Shown here piece by piece: positions 35,075 to 43,842 of a DNA stretch of 64,000 bases. Source of the stretch: Flavobacterium johnsoniae UW101 (GTDB lineage Bacteria; Bacteroidota; Bacteroidia; Flavobacteriales; Flavobacteriaceae); the NCBI RefSeq assembly GCF_000016645.1, contig NC_009441.1, forward strand, positions 2,914,001 to 2,978,000, written 5' to 3'. How positions within the stretch are numbered: position 1 is the stretch's first letter; each line of letters starts with the position of its first letter. A program made the position numbers and the translations under genes. The notes beneath the pieces are model-generated. The model was given only the letters and a program-made list of their open reading frames with translations, searched no databases and had not been told where the DNA came from.

Positions 35075-35157
35075 AATTAAGTCGAAAGTCAAAAGTCATA
35101 AAGTCAAAAGCTATGCTTGTCTTTATTTTGACTTTAGAACTTTAAGACTTTTAACTC
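35075..35157. repeat. AGTCAAAAGTC inverted/direct repeats between luxC-like and ferredoxin genes
   Basis: AAGTCGAAAGTCAAAAGTC and AAAGTCAAAAGC on one side, ATTTTGACTTT and AAGACTTTTAAC on the other, with GCTATGC between. An imperfect hairpin in the divergent promoter region. Confidence 0.5.
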
Positions 35158-35172
35158 TAAGAATAATAAACG

Positions 35173-35523
35173 ATGGCAATAATTATAACTGACGAATGCA
35201 TAAACTGCGGGGCCTGCGAACCAGAATGCCCAAATACAGCAATATATGAAGGAGCGGATGACTGGAGATATAAAGACGGAACAAGTCTTTCTGGAACTGT
35301 AATTTTACCTGACGGAACTGAAGTTGATGCAGATGATGCACAAACTCCAATTTCTGATGAAATTTATTATATCGTTCCAGGAAAATGTACAGAATGTAAA
35401 GGTTTTCATGATGAACCTCAATGTGCAGCTGTATGTCCTGTTGATTGTTGTGTGCCAGATGATAACCACGTAGAAGATGACGAAACTTTGTTAAACAGAC
35501 AAGCGTTTCTGCACGGTGAATAA
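35173..35523 (+). CDS. Two-cluster ferredoxin (4Fe-4S dicluster)
   Basis: 116 residues. First cluster motif [12 protein letters not shown] (Cys9, 12, 15, 19). Second C-T-E-C then eight residues, C-A-A-V-C-P (Cys72, 75, 84, 88), the long-spaced Alvin/Fdx type. The insert between them and the acidic tail (D-D-N-H-V-E-D-D-E) are usual for this ferredoxin group. It carries low-potential electrons in the cytoplasm. Its divergent neighbour is the LuxC-type reductase; a shared redox pathway is possible but unproven. Confidence 0.93.
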   Translation: MAIIITDECINCGACEPECPNTAIYEGADDWRYKDGTSLSGTVILPDGTEVDADDAQTPISDEIYYIVPGKCTECKGFHDEPQCAAVCPVDCCVPDDNHVEDDETLLNRQAFLHGE

Positions 35524-35550
35524 TAAATCTTTTGATTTAATGATATAGAA

Positions 35551-35578
35551 ATCCTGAGTTTTACTCAGGATTTTTTTT
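35551..35578 (+). terminator. Ferredoxin gene terminator
   Basis: AATCCTGAG / CTCAGGATT stem with TTTTA loop and a T-run of seven, about 28 bases after the stop codon. Confidence 0.88.
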
Positions 35579-35692
35579 ACCCTGATATCAGGTATTTGTA
35601 AAAGTTAGTTTCTTGATAACGAATGTTTTATTTTTTAGGGTGTTGCTTTAATGTTAAAAAAACAATACTTTAGTTGAAAATTTAACAAGCTT

Positions 35693-36853
35693 ATGAGGAG
35701 AAGTATACTTTTATTTTTTGTTTTGTTTAGTGTTGGTGTTTTCTCACAAAATGAAGAGTATTCTATTTTTGTGCGAGATATAGAAACGTTACTGCCTATC
35801 GAAAATGCTGCTGTTGTAATAATGAAAACCAAACAGATTTTATTAAGCAATGAAGAAGGTAAGGTAACTTTTATGCTTACGGGCGGTTCTAATGTTCAGG
35901 TCTCTCAAACAGATTATGAGGATGCGACTGTACGCTGGACATCATTAAATGGAGATCAAAAATTTGTTATTTATTTAAAGAGTAAAAACAATAAACTGGA
36001 CGAAGTGGTTTTGTCTAGAGAAGATCCGGAAAAAATACTGCAGAAATTAGTTTCAAATTCTACCAAAAAAATCAGCATTTCGCATAGACAAAAAGTATAT
36101 GTAAGGGAGTTTTTTATGCTCAATAATCAGTATTCGTATTATAATGACGGATTAGTTAATTTTCAGTTCGATAAAAATAATAATGCAACCACTTTGCTTG
36201 TTGAACAAAACAGGTCATATGGATTGTTGGAAACTGATATAAGTGCAGACTTGAGAGGGTATGATTTGAATAATATCATGAAAAATTATTCTGATTTTAA
36301 ATATTTTGATCCGTTACTGGATTCAAAAACAAAAAAAGGATATGATTTTGTTATTAGAGGGCATGCTAAAAATAAAGATTATTATGTAATGTATGTTACA
36401 CCTCTTGACAAAGCGAAGGAAGCTGTAGATAATTTTGAGATTGTGTACGATCCTGTAAAAAAGCTTATTATGGGTTTTACAATAGATATTACGCCTCAAA
36501 ATCTTGATAAAATTGAAGAGAAAACAACGGTAAACTCAAAAAATATTACAAAGTCTTCTGTTAAAGTAGATTATAGATTTGACGGACAAGATTATTATCT
36601 GCTGAATTCAAATGAAGAAATTGCCTATAATCTTATGTTAAAAGAAGAGGTAAAGAAAATTCAGGTGAGAAATAGTTTTGTAACCACGAATTTTAACAGA
36701 CAGAATTTTACTTATAGTGAAAGCGATGTTTTTAAAGAGAAATCACTGTTTAATAAAAAGAACAAAATCTTGACAAATTATTGGGATATTTCTGGTTTTA
36801 CAGCAACTGACGAAGAAAAAGCAATTATAAACTCGTTAGAATTTAAGTTGTAA
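35693..36853 (+). CDS. Secreted protein with carboxypeptidase-regulatory-like domain
   Basis: 386 residues with signal peptide (about 1-18, F-S-Q). An N-terminal beta-sandwich (about 24-98) resembles the CarboxypepD_reg-like domain found at the head of SusC-type receptors and many exported Bacteroidota proteins (L-P-I-E-N-A-A-V-V-I, then S-N-E-E-G-K-V-T-F). The remaining 290 residues form a beta-rich domain with V-Y-V-R-E-F-F-M-L and Y-Y-V-M-Y-V-T-P-L. The role is unknown; the same layout occurs in several flavobacterial families. Monocistronic with its own terminator. Confidence 0.75.
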   Translation: MRRSILLFFVLFSVGVFSQNEEYSIFVRDIETLLPIENAAVVIMKTKQILLSNEEGKVTFMLTGGSNVQVSQTDYEDATVRWTSLNGDQKFVIYLKSKNNKLDEVVLSREDPEKILQKLVSNSTKKISISHRQKVYVREFFMLNNQYSYYNDGLVNFQFDKNNNATTLLVEQNRSYGLLETDISADLRGYDLNNIMKNYSDFKYFDPLLDSKTKKGYDFVIRGHAKNKDYYVMYVTPLDKAKEAVDNFEIVYDPVKKLIMGFTIDITPQNLDKIEEKTTVNSKNITKSSVKVDYRFDGQDYYLLNSNEEIAYNLMLKEEVKKIQVRNSFVTTNFNRQNFTYSESDVFKEKSLFNKKNKILTNYWDISGFTATDEEKAIINSLEFKL

Positions 36854-36900
36854 TTGTAGACTTTTTTGTAAAATGTAAACTGTGAAATGTCTTTTGGATA

Positions 36901-36936
36901 TAAAAAAATCCTGAACAATAGTTCAGGATTTTTTGT
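36901..36936. terminator. Bidirectional terminator
   Basis: AAAAATCCTGAAC / GTTCAGGATTTTT stem with an AATA loop, flanked by A- and T-runs. It sits between the converging 386-residue gene and the TonB receptor gene. Confidence 0.85.
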
Positions 36937-36995
36937 TTTAGGGTGTATGTAAATTGTATTGTCAGGCTGAGCAATTCATAAGCTTTGTGAGAAAC

Positions 36996-39659
36996 TTAGA
37001 AATTAAATCCAAGTCTGGCATAGTAATATGCACCGCTGAAGCCCATTTGTACAGCGTCCCAATAACCTCCGGCTTCAGTATTTCCTTGTTCATCTTGTTT
37101 CGTTGGGTATACATTAAATAAGTTGTTGCTTCCAATGCTTAGTTTTAAACTTTTGCTTAATTGATAACCCAAAGTCAAATCTGTAACCAATCTTGGATTG
37201 TAAACATCATCTTCATCGGCATAATCAACTAAAACTACTTTGCTGAAACGGGTAAAAGCTAATCCTGCATCGAATTTATTTTTGGCATAATTTAAATTTA
37301 AAGCAAATTTGTTATCAGGTGCAGAGGCTAGTAAAAAGGCTTTTTCTCTTTTACCAAAGAAAGTAGCTTCGTCCAGAGGACCATTTTTTACTTTGTCAAT
37401 TTTCATGTCATTTATATTTCCTACCAAAGTGGCGTTCAATTGACCAAAATCAAATGCTTTTTTCCAGGATAAAACCAAATCTAAACCATGTGTGCTTGTG
37501 TCAACTCCGTTAGCAAAAAACTGTGCTTCTGAAACGCCTAAGTTTAAAGACTCAGCATCAAAATATCCAGTAAGTACAATACGGTCTTTTACCTTAATAT
37601 AGTAACCGTCGACAGTTGCAGTAAAATCTCCAAAAGAAGCTGTAAAACCTAAAGAAGCATTAACTGCTTTTTCTTCGTTTAACTTGCTGATCCCAAAAGC
37701 TCTTGTAACTTCACTGTCATTTGGAGCCAGTAAAACTTCGGTCGCACCGCTTGCGTTAAAGTTGGTGAAACGTAAATTGTAATAAATCTGCGCTAATGAA
37801 GGCGCACGGAAACCAGTACTTACAGATCCTCTTAAATTAATATGTTTGTTTATTTTTAATCTTGATGCTAATTTTCCGTTTACGGTGCTTCCAAAATCGC
37901 TGTAATTTTCAAAACGAACTGCTCCACTTACCATTAAAGCCTCTGTAATATCCAATTCTCCATCTGCATACAAAGAGAAGTTTGTACGGTTTTTATTAAC
38001 CTCATTGGCAGGACTGTATCCTGGAAAACCTTGCGAACCGCCTGGTCTTGGAATTGTTGGTGACGAAGTAGGATCTGAAGGATCGTAATCAGGATTAGGA
38101 ACTGTTGGCGGACTTTGAGTCGTTGGATCGGTTATTGGCTGTCCGTTTGTGTCATAAGTAGCATAAGAGCCTTCTTCGCCGGCAAAAATCTTAAACTGTT
38201 CAACTCTAAATTCGGTTCCAAATGCGATGTTGAAACCGCTAAGAACGCTGTCATAGTTTTTAGAAATGTCAAAATTAGTTGTGTTTTGAAGTAAACTGTG
38301 ACCTCCAGCGTCAAATTCATGTGGAGATTTTTCCTCAAGAGAAGCATTTATAGTTCCTTTAATATCGTATTGAAATTTATTTTTTCCAAAAGTGTTGCTT
38401 AAATCAAATTTCCATCCTCCGCCAGATTCTGTTCTAATTCCTGCAGCAACCGAGTTGTCATTAATTTTTGAAGTAATTCTTGGTGTGTAACCTCCCGGAT
38501 AAACTGATTCTACGACTCTTTCGCCATCATTTCTGGTAAAAGCATACGCATCAGTATCTCTAAAATTGCTTCCTCCAAAAGCATAAAATTCAGTTTTGTC
38601 AGCAATTGGAACAGCAAGATTAACAAAGAGATTAACGCCCTGCATTTCGGCATCGCCAAAACCTTTTCTAAAATCGTAGGCTGGTCTCAGGGTTTTATTT
38701 TTGTTTAAAAATTCTCCCGTAAAATTGGCATAACCGCCTTTTGTTCCTAATGCAACACCATAATTGGCGGCAACTCTTACAGAACCTCCGTCAAAATCCT
38801 GATCTTTTCCGTATGAATTTCCGTTTCCATGCTGATCTAATCTATATCCTTTTGTGTTTGGAGTTCCAGGCAGGAAATCGCCTTTTGCATTTGTGTTAAA
38901 AACTCCATACGTAACAGAACCTGTAAGTTCGTTTACATTATCATTGGTAACGATATTGATAACACCTGCAATTGCATCAGAACCGTATTGAGCTGCTGCG
39001 CCGTCACGCAGAATTTCGATTCTTTTAATAGAAGCTGCCGGAATTGCATTTAAGTCGGTACCAGTATTTCCACGTCCGCGAGTTCCAAATAAATTAATTA
39101 AAGATGATTGGTGTCTTCTTTTTCCATTAATTAAAACTAAAGTCTGGTCAGGTCCCATTCCTCTTAATGAAGCAGGATCAACGTGGTCGGCACCATCAGA
39201 ACCCGATTGTTTATTGGCATTAAATGAAGGTGCTACATACTGCAGTAATTGATTGATTTCGATTTTTCCGCTTTGTGTTGTAACCTCTTTTACGTTAATA
39301 ACATCAATAGGTACGGCAGAGTTTACAACGGTTCTTTTGGTATTTCTGGAACCTACTACTACAACGTCACTCAAAACCTGTCCGCCGCTTTCATCTAAAG
39401 TGATATTCATTTTATCTGAAGCTGCTTTTTCGATTGAAGCAAAACCAACATAACTGAAAATTAATACTGCTCCTTCTTTTACTTTAATTTTAAATCCTCC
39501 TTCAAAATCGGTTGAGACACCATTTGAAGTTCCTTTTTCAACAATATTAACTCCAGGAAGCGGTGAACCTGCTTTGTCTCTAACGACACCCGATACTTCT
39601 TTCTGCGCAAAAAGAAATGCTGAATTCAGCATCAATAAAAATAATGCAATCTTTTTCAT
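36996..39659 (-). CDS. TonB-dependent receptor with CarboxypepD_reg N-terminus
   Basis: 887 residues. Signal peptide (1-18, L-F-A-Q), then a carboxypeptidase-regulatory-like domain (about 20-95, V-S-G-V-V-R-D-K-A-G-S-P-L-P-G-V-N-I-V-E-K-G). The plug domain covers about 105-230 (V-I-N-V-K-E-V, M-G-P-D-Q-T-L-V-L-I-N-G-K-R-R-H, I-E-I-L-R-D-G-A-A-A-Q-Y-G-S-D-A-I-A-G-V-I-N-I), and the beta-barrel ends A-R-L-G-F-N-F. The plug resembles siderophore/vitamin-type receptors more than SusC, and no SusD gene follows. An extracellular loop with a Pro/Thr-rich stretch (about 495-535) is unusual. Substrate unknown; no Fur or riboswitch site recognised upstream. Confidence 0.93.
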   Translation of the reverse strand: MKKIALFLLMLNSAFLFAQKEVSGVVRDKAGSPLPGVNIVEKGTSNGVSTDFEGGFKIKVKEGAVLIFSYVGFASIEKAASDKMNITLDESGGQVLSDVVVVGSRNTKRTVVNSAVPIDVINVKEVTTQSGKIEINQLLQYVAPSFNANKQSGSDGADHVDPASLRGMGPDQTLVLINGKRRHQSSLINLFGTRGRGNTGTDLNAIPAASIKRIEILRDGAAAQYGSDAIAGVINIVTNDNVNELTGSVTYGVFNTNAKGDFLPGTPNTKGYRLDQHGNGNSYGKDQDFDGGSVRVAANYGVALGTKGGYANFTGEFLNKNKTLRPAYDFRKGFGDAEMQGVNLFVNLAVPIADKTEFYAFGGSNFRDTDAYAFTRNDGERVVESVYPGGYTPRITSKINDNSVAAGIRTESGGGWKFDLSNTFGKNKFQYDIKGTINASLEEKSPHEFDAGGHSLLQNTTNFDISKNYDSVLSGFNIAFGTEFRVEQFKIFAGEEGSYATYDTNGQPITDPTTQSPPTVPNPDYDPSDPTSSPTIPRPGGSQGFPGYSPANEVNKNRTNFSLYADGELDITEALMVSGAVRFENYSDFGSTVNGKLASRLKINKHINLRGSVSTGFRAPSLAQIYYNLRFTNFNASGATEVLLAPNDSEVTRAFGISKLNEEKAVNASLGFTASFGDFTATVDGYYIKVKDRIVLTGYFDAESLNLGVSEAQFFANGVDTSTHGLDLVLSWKKAFDFGQLNATLVGNINDMKIDKVKNGPLDEATFFGKREKAFLLASAPDNKFALNLNYAKNKFDAGLAFTRFSKVVLVDYADEDDVYNPRLVTDLTLGYQLSKSLKLSIGSNNLFNVYPTKQDEQGNTEAGGYWDAVQMGFSGAYYYARLGFNF

Positions 39660-39811
39660 GGTTATTGGTTTTTTGGTTTGTTTTTTGTTGGAAATTTTTA
39701 TAAAATTACTATTATTTTACAAAAACTTTATAAAAAGTTTAAAAATTTTTAAGAATAGCCTTAAAATTATATTAATGCACATTTTTACTTCGGTTAAGAG
39801 GTATTAAATCT

Positions 39812-39819
39812 TATATTTG
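39812..39819 (+). promoter_or_regulatory. TATATTTG, candidate -7 element upstream of ychF
   Basis: Matches the flavobacterial TAnnTTTG -7 consensus. No clear TTG -33 element at the expected spacing, so support is weak. Confidence 0.3.
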
Positions 39820-39953
39820 CAAAATTTTAAAGCCAAAAAATATCATTTTGGCAGAAACGAAAAATAAAAACGTAAATCATAAATCATTACAATACAATTG
39901 TTAATGACCAGACCTGATAGTTCAGTGTCGAATAAAATAAACAGAAACAAGAA

Positions 39954-41048
39954 ATGAAAGCAGGAATTGTAGGATTGCCAAATGTTGGAAAATCAACATT
40001 ATTTAATTGTTTATCTAATGCAAAAGCGCAGAGTGCGAACTTTCCATTTTGTACTATCGAACCTAATATTGGTGTTGTAAACGTTCCAGATCCAAGAATC
40101 AACAAGTTAGAGGAATTGGTAAAACCAGAACGCGTTCAAATGGCAACTGTAGATATCGTAGATATTGCAGGTTTGGTAAAAGGAGCAAGTAAAGGAGAAG
40201 GTCTTGGAAACCAGTTTTTAGGAAACATTAGAGAGTGTAATGCTATCATTCACGTTTTACGTTGTTTTGATAATGACAATATTGTACACGTTGACGGAAA
40301 CGTAAACCCAATTCGTGACAAAGAAACAATTGATATCGAATTGCAGTTAAAAGATTTAGAAACAGTCGAAAAACGTTTAGAAAAAGTAAAACGTGCTGCA
40401 AAAACCGGAAATAAAGAAGCTCAGGCAGAAGAAGCATTATTAAACAGAATTAGAGAAGCTCTTTTACAGGCAAAATCTGCAAGAACAATTGTTCCTCAAA
40501 ACAATGATGAAGAAGTTCTTATGGAAGCTTTCCAATTAATTACAGCAAAACCAGTTTTATACGTTTGTAACGTTGACGAAAGCTCTGCTGTAAACGGAAA
40601 CAAATATGTTGATCAGGTTCGTGAATTAGTAAAAGATGAAGAAGCTGAAGTGATTGTACTTTCAGTAGGAGCAGAAGCTGATATTACAGAATTAGAAAGC
40701 TATGAAGAGCGTCAGGTTTTCCTTGAAGATATGGGATTAGAAGAGCCGGGAGCATCTGTTCTAATTCGTGCAGCTTATAAATTATTGAAACAGCAGACTT
40801 ACTTTACTGCTGGTGTAAAAGAAGTTCGTGCCTGGACAATCAATATTGGAGCTACAGCACCGCAAGCAGCTGGAGTTATCCATACAGATTTTGAAAAAGG
40901 TTTCATCCGTGCAGAGGTAATTTCATACGATGATTATGTTCAGTATGGTTCTGAGGCAAAAGCAAAAGAAGCTGGAAAATTCAGAGTTGAAGGAAAAGAA
41001 TATATCGTGAAAGATGGTGATGTAATGCATTTCCGTTTTAATGTTTAA
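39954..41048 (+). CDS. ychF: Redox-regulated ATPase YchF/OLA1
   Basis: 364 residues. P-loop G-L-P-N-V-G-K-S-T (7-15), switch region D-I-A-G-L-V-K-G-A-S-K-G-E-G-L-G-N-Q-F-L, and in place of the GTPase N-K-x-D signature N-V-D-E (near residue 206), which gives ATP specificity. The C-terminal TGS domain (about 281-364) ends D-V-M-H-F-R-F-N-V. YchF binds ribosomes and modulates stress responses. Single gene with its own terminator. Confidence 0.97.
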   Translation: MKAGIVGLPNVGKSTLFNCLSNAKAQSANFPFCTIEPNIGVVNVPDPRINKLEELVKPERVQMATVDIVDIAGLVKGASKGEGLGNQFLGNIRECNAIIHVLRCFDNDNIVHVDGNVNPIRDKETIDIELQLKDLETVEKRLEKVKRAAKTGNKEAQAEEALLNRIREALLQAKSARTIVPQNNDEEVLMEAFQLITAKPVLYVCNVDESSAVNGNKYVDQVRELVKDEEAEVIVLSVGAEADITELESYEERQVFLEDMGLEEPGASVLIRAAYKLLKQQTYFTAGVKEVRAWTINIGATAPQAAGVIHTDFEKGFIRAEVISYDDYVQYGSEAKAKEAGKFRVEGKEYIVKDGDVMHFRFNV

Positions 41049-41090
41049 TCTTTTTTAGAGAGAAGAAGAAAGAACAAAGAGAATAGACTA

Positions 41091-41121
41091 AAACTGCTGG
41101 AGGAATTCAGCAGTTTTTTTT
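41091..41121 (+). terminator. ychF terminator
   Basis: AAACTGCTG (41091-41099) / CAGCAGTTT (41108-41116) followed by a T-run. Confidence 0.85.
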
Positions 41122-41144
41122 GTTTTTATTATTTAGGTTTTTAT

Positions 41145-41300
41145 TGTCAGGCTGAGCGAAGTCGAAGCCCGCAAAGATTGTCGATTCTCTTTGTCGCTTT
41201 TCGTAGTGTGATTGTTTCGTTCCTCGCAATGACAAAAAATCCGTTTAAATCCGCGCTTTCGCGAAAGCGAATCAGTAGAATCCGCGTCCCATTTTGCAAA
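41145..41300. repeat. Composite intergenic repeat (GTCAGGCTGAGC family)
   Basis: The opening word TTGTCAGGCTGAGC also occurs at 36959-36972 (TTGTCAGGCTGAGC, then diverging), so two copies exist in this window. The right part shares AAATCCG and GCGAAAGCG words with 17340-17410. Confidence 0.55.
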
Positions 41301-41385
41301 CAAATTAACTGCTTAAAAATTTTTGGCTCAAAAATTGGTTAGTAAAAAATTAACCAATTACTAATCTAAAATCAACCAAATTAAA

Positions 41386-42063
41386 ATGCTGAAAAAATCA
41401 TTTAAAATTCTAGGCTGGACGCTTTTCGGAATTTTCAGTTTTCTTGCTTTGTATGTTACATCTGTTTTAATTATTTCTAAAATTACGGTCAATTCAGATA
41501 TTGCGAAAGTCGAAGAACAAGATGCCGTTCCAATTTACATTCTTTCAAACGGAGTCCATACTGATATTGTTGTTCCAATAAAAAATGAGATTAAAGACTG
41601 GCGAAGTGAAATTCAATTTAATCAAACACAATCAAAAGATTCTTTAATGAATTATATCGCTTTTGGCTGGGGAGATAAAGGATTTTATCTTGAAACTCCA
41701 GAATGGGCAGATTTAAAAGCAAGCACAGCATTTAAAGCTGCGTTTGGAATCAGTTCATCGGCTGTACATGCTACATTTTTTAAGCAGTTGAGAGAAGGCG
41801 ATGATTGTAAACGTATTTTAGTTTCAAAAGATGATTATCAAAAGTTAGTGAACTATATTTCAAATAGTTTTAGTGATCCAGTTCATCCCGAATGGATTCA
41901 GGGACACAGCTACGGAAAAAAAGATGCTTTTTATGAAGCCAAAGGAAGTTATAGTCTTTTTTATACCTGCAATACTTGGGCAAATAACGCGCTAAAAGCG
42001 GCGAACCAAAAAGCCAGCTTATGGACCGTTTATGATAAAGGGATTTTCTATCATTATAAATAA
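41386..42063 (+). CDS. TIGR02117/DUF2459 family protein
   Basis: 225 residues with one N-terminal membrane segment (about 10-32). The mature part contains I-L-S-N-G-V-H-T-D-I-V-V-P, F-G-W-G-D-K-G-F-Y-L-E-T-P and Y-T-C-N-T-W-A-N-N-A-L-K, the signature blocks of TIGR02117 (DUF2459), whose conserved His and Cys suggest a hydrolase-like fold. No activity has been firmly established to my knowledge. Periplasmic, tethered to the inner membrane. Confidence 0.85.
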   Translation: MLKKSFKILGWTLFGIFSFLALYVTSVLIISKITVNSDIAKVEEQDAVPIYILSNGVHTDIVVPIKNEIKDWRSEIQFNQTQSKDSLMNYIAFGWGDKGFYLETPEWADLKASTAFKAAFGISSSAVHATFFKQLREGDDCKRILVSKDDYQKLVNYISNSFSDPVHPEWIQGHSYGKKDAFYEAKGSYSLFYTCNTWANNALKAANQKASLWTVYDKGIFYHYK

Positions 42064-42074
42064 TGTATAAATAC

Positions 42075-42230
42075 TGTCCTCATGGGACATTCTTCAGATG
42101 TTAGTTTTTTAGTTACCAATGTTGAATCTCTACGAGATTATTTCATAATGTATATTGTTAATTCAAATTATGGAATTATAAATGTTGGTAACTAAAACAT
42201 GTTTTTCACTACAGTTATTCCGCTGGGAAT
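42075..42230. repeat. Cluster of three mini-hairpins framed by a 13-base inverted repeat
   Basis: Palindromes TGTCC-TCATG-GGACA (42075-42089), AATCTC-TAC-GAGATT (42125-42139) and ATTCC-GCTG-GGAAT (42217-42230). TTTTAGTTACCAA (42107-42119) is exactly complementary to TTGGTAACTAAAA (42185-42197). I recall similar NCCC-loop-GGGN elements in Bacteroidota intergenic DNA. Confidence 0.6.
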
Positions 42231-42333
42231 TAAATATTGGCAGATGGAAAAAATATAAAATTCCATTAAAAAACGAGAATTCAAGATTTTTTATTATTGC
42301 GTAAATTTGAGAGAATATCAAATTAATCAGCAG

Positions 42334-43251
42334 ATGAAAATCAAAAATATCTTAAAAAAAATATGGTTTCTATTAAAGAATACTTTTTTAGAATTTAATG
42401 ATGACAACGCTATTAAGCTCAGCGCGGCATTATCGTATTATACGATATTTGCACTGCCTCCGCTGTTAATTATTATCATTACTATTTGTGGTTTCTTTTT
42501 TGGAGAAGATGCAGTAACCGGCCAGCTGTATGGTCAAATAAACGGAATGGTAGGAAATAGTGCCGCAATTCAAATTCAGGAAGCTATAAAAAATGTGCAA
42601 TTGTCTGGAGATAATATGTTTGCAACTGTGTTTGGAATCGTGATGCTGTTAATTGGAGCATCTGGGGTTTTTGCAGAAATACAAAGTTCTATTAATTTTA
42701 TTTGGGGATTACGCGCCAAACCAGATAAAGGCATTAAGAAATTCATTCAGAATCGATTAATGTCCTTTTCAATGATAGCATCTGTAGGCTTTTTAATGCT
42801 GGTGAGTTTACTCGTAAATACAACATTAGATTTAGTGAGTTCGCGATTAAAAATCTACTTTCCGGAAAGTACCGTTTATTTGTTTTATGTTGTTAATGTA
42901 GTGATTGTACTGGCAAGTATAACACTTCTTTTTACTATAATTTTTAGGACTTTACCAGACGGAAAAATAAGATGGAAAGATGCTTTTATAGGATCAGGAG
43001 TTACTGCGGTACTATTTATGATCGGGAAGTTTGCGATAGGTTTTTATTTAGGAAGTTCAACTGTAGCTTCTGTTTATGGAGCGGCGGGATCTGTAATAAT
43101 TATTTTGGTTTGGGTTTATTATTCGGCAATTATTCTGTATTTTGGAGCAGAATTTACTAAAGTATATGCAAAGTCTTACGGCGGTAAAATTTACCCAAAT
43201 GAATATTCAGTTGAAATTCAAAAAGAAATTTTTGAAATAGAAAATAATTAA
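42334..43251 (+). CDS. YihY/virulence factor BrkB family membrane protein
   Basis: 305 residues from the ATG at 42334 (M-K-I-K-N-I-L-K-K-I-W); the frame also has a TTG at 42307 that lacks support. About six transmembrane helices. Family blocks seen: A-L-S-Y-Y-T-I-F-A-L-P-P-L-L near residue 40, G-A-S-G-V-F-A-E-I-Q-S-S-I-N-F-I-W near 110 and Y-G-A-A-G-S-V-I-I-I-L-V-W-V-Y-Y near 250. The family was once called RNase BN by mistake; real function unknown, perhaps transport or envelope maintenance. Confidence 0.92.
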   Translation: MKIKNILKKIWFLLKNTFLEFNDDNAIKLSAALSYYTIFALPPLLIIIITICGFFFGEDAVTGQLYGQINGMVGNSAAIQIQEAIKNVQLSGDNMFATVFGIVMLLIGASGVFAEIQSSINFIWGLRAKPDKGIKKFIQNRLMSFSMIASVGFLMLVSLLVNTTLDLVSSRLKIYFPESTVYLFYVVNVVIVLASITLLFTIIFRTLPDGKIRWKDAFIGSGVTAVLFMIGKFAIGFYLGSSTVASVYGAAGSVIIILVWVYYSAIILYFGAEFTKVYAKSYGGKIYPNEYSVEIQKEIFEIENN

Positions 43252-43255
43252 AGAA

Positions 43256-43298
43256 CCGCAGCAGATTAAAAAAACATTTTAATCCTCTTAATCTGTGG
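43256..43298 (+). terminator. Imperfect hairpin downstream of the YihY gene
   Basis: CCGCAGCAGATTA (from 43256) pairs imperfectly with TAATCTGTGG (43289-43298), with an inner ATTAAAA / TTTTAAT stem. It has no T-run, so it may be an intergenic repeat more than a terminator. Confidence 0.4.
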
Positions 43299-43317
43299 CA
43301 AAAAACAAATACCACAT

Positions 43318-43842
43318 ATGAAAATAATTGCCTTTGGAGGAAGTAACAGTAAGCAGTCAATCAACAAACGTTTAGCGGCTTACGCGTCAAGTTTATTTGA
43401 AAATGCAGAAGTTGAGGTTTTAGATCTTAATGATTTTGCAATGCCTGTATTCAGCGTAGATCTTGAAAAAGAAATAGGTCAGCATGAAGTGGCGCAGGCA
43501 TTCCTGAATAAACTTAAAAAAGCTGATATTCTGGTTGTTTCAATGGCAGAAAATAACGGAAATTATTCTGTTGCTTTCAAGAATGTTTTCGATTGGAGTT
43601 CAAGAATTGAAAAAGATGTTTTTCAGCATAAACCAATGTTATTATTAGCAACTTCTCCAGGCGGCAGAGGAGGAGCATCTGTCTTGGGAATTGCCCAAAC
43701 TCTTTTTCCTCGTTATGGGGCAGAAATTAAAGGAAGTTTCTCATTACCAGTATTTGGCTCGAATTTTGATTTACAGGAAAATAAAATTTCTAACGTTGAG
43801 TTAGATAATGAACTGAAAAACATTATTAAATCAAATTTTTAA
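43318..43842 (+). CDS. NADPH-dependent FMN reductase family protein
   Basis: 174 residues, flavodoxin-like fold. Seen: I-I-A-F-G-G-S-N-S-K-Q-S-I-N at the N-terminus (FMN phosphate loop), S-M-A-E-N-N-G-N-Y-S-V-A-F-K-N-V-F-D-W near residue 80, and T-S-P-G-G-R-G-G-A near 118, all typical of the NAD(P)H:FMN/quinone oxidoreductase group. Cytoplasmic. Its stop codon abuts the start of the next gene (43843), so the two are translated from one message. Confidence 0.92.
   Translation: MKIIAFGGSNSKQSINKRLAAYASSLFENAEVEVLDLNDFAMPVFSVDLEKEIGQHEVAQAFLNKLKKADILVVSMAENNGNYSVAFKNVFDWSSRIEKDVFQHKPMLLLATSPGGRGGASVLGIAQTLFPRYGAEIKGSFSLPVFGSNFDLQENKISNVELDNELKNIIKSNF

Larger units (their letters stand above)
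41049..41385. other. Intergenic region of 337 bases with terminator and dispersed repeats
   Basis: Holds the ychF terminator, then GTCAGGCTGAGCGAAGTCGA (41148-41167) and CGTTCCTCGCAATGACAAAA (41217-41236), a pair of partly complementary words, then AAATCCG repeats around TTTCGCGAAAGCGAA. All look like intergenic repeat family members. No reading frame. Confidence 0.6.

Noticed and set aside
39660..39953. Riboswitch (for example cobalamin) before the TonB receptor or ychF
   Set aside because: I could not find the conserved cobalamin or TPP boxes in either orientation.
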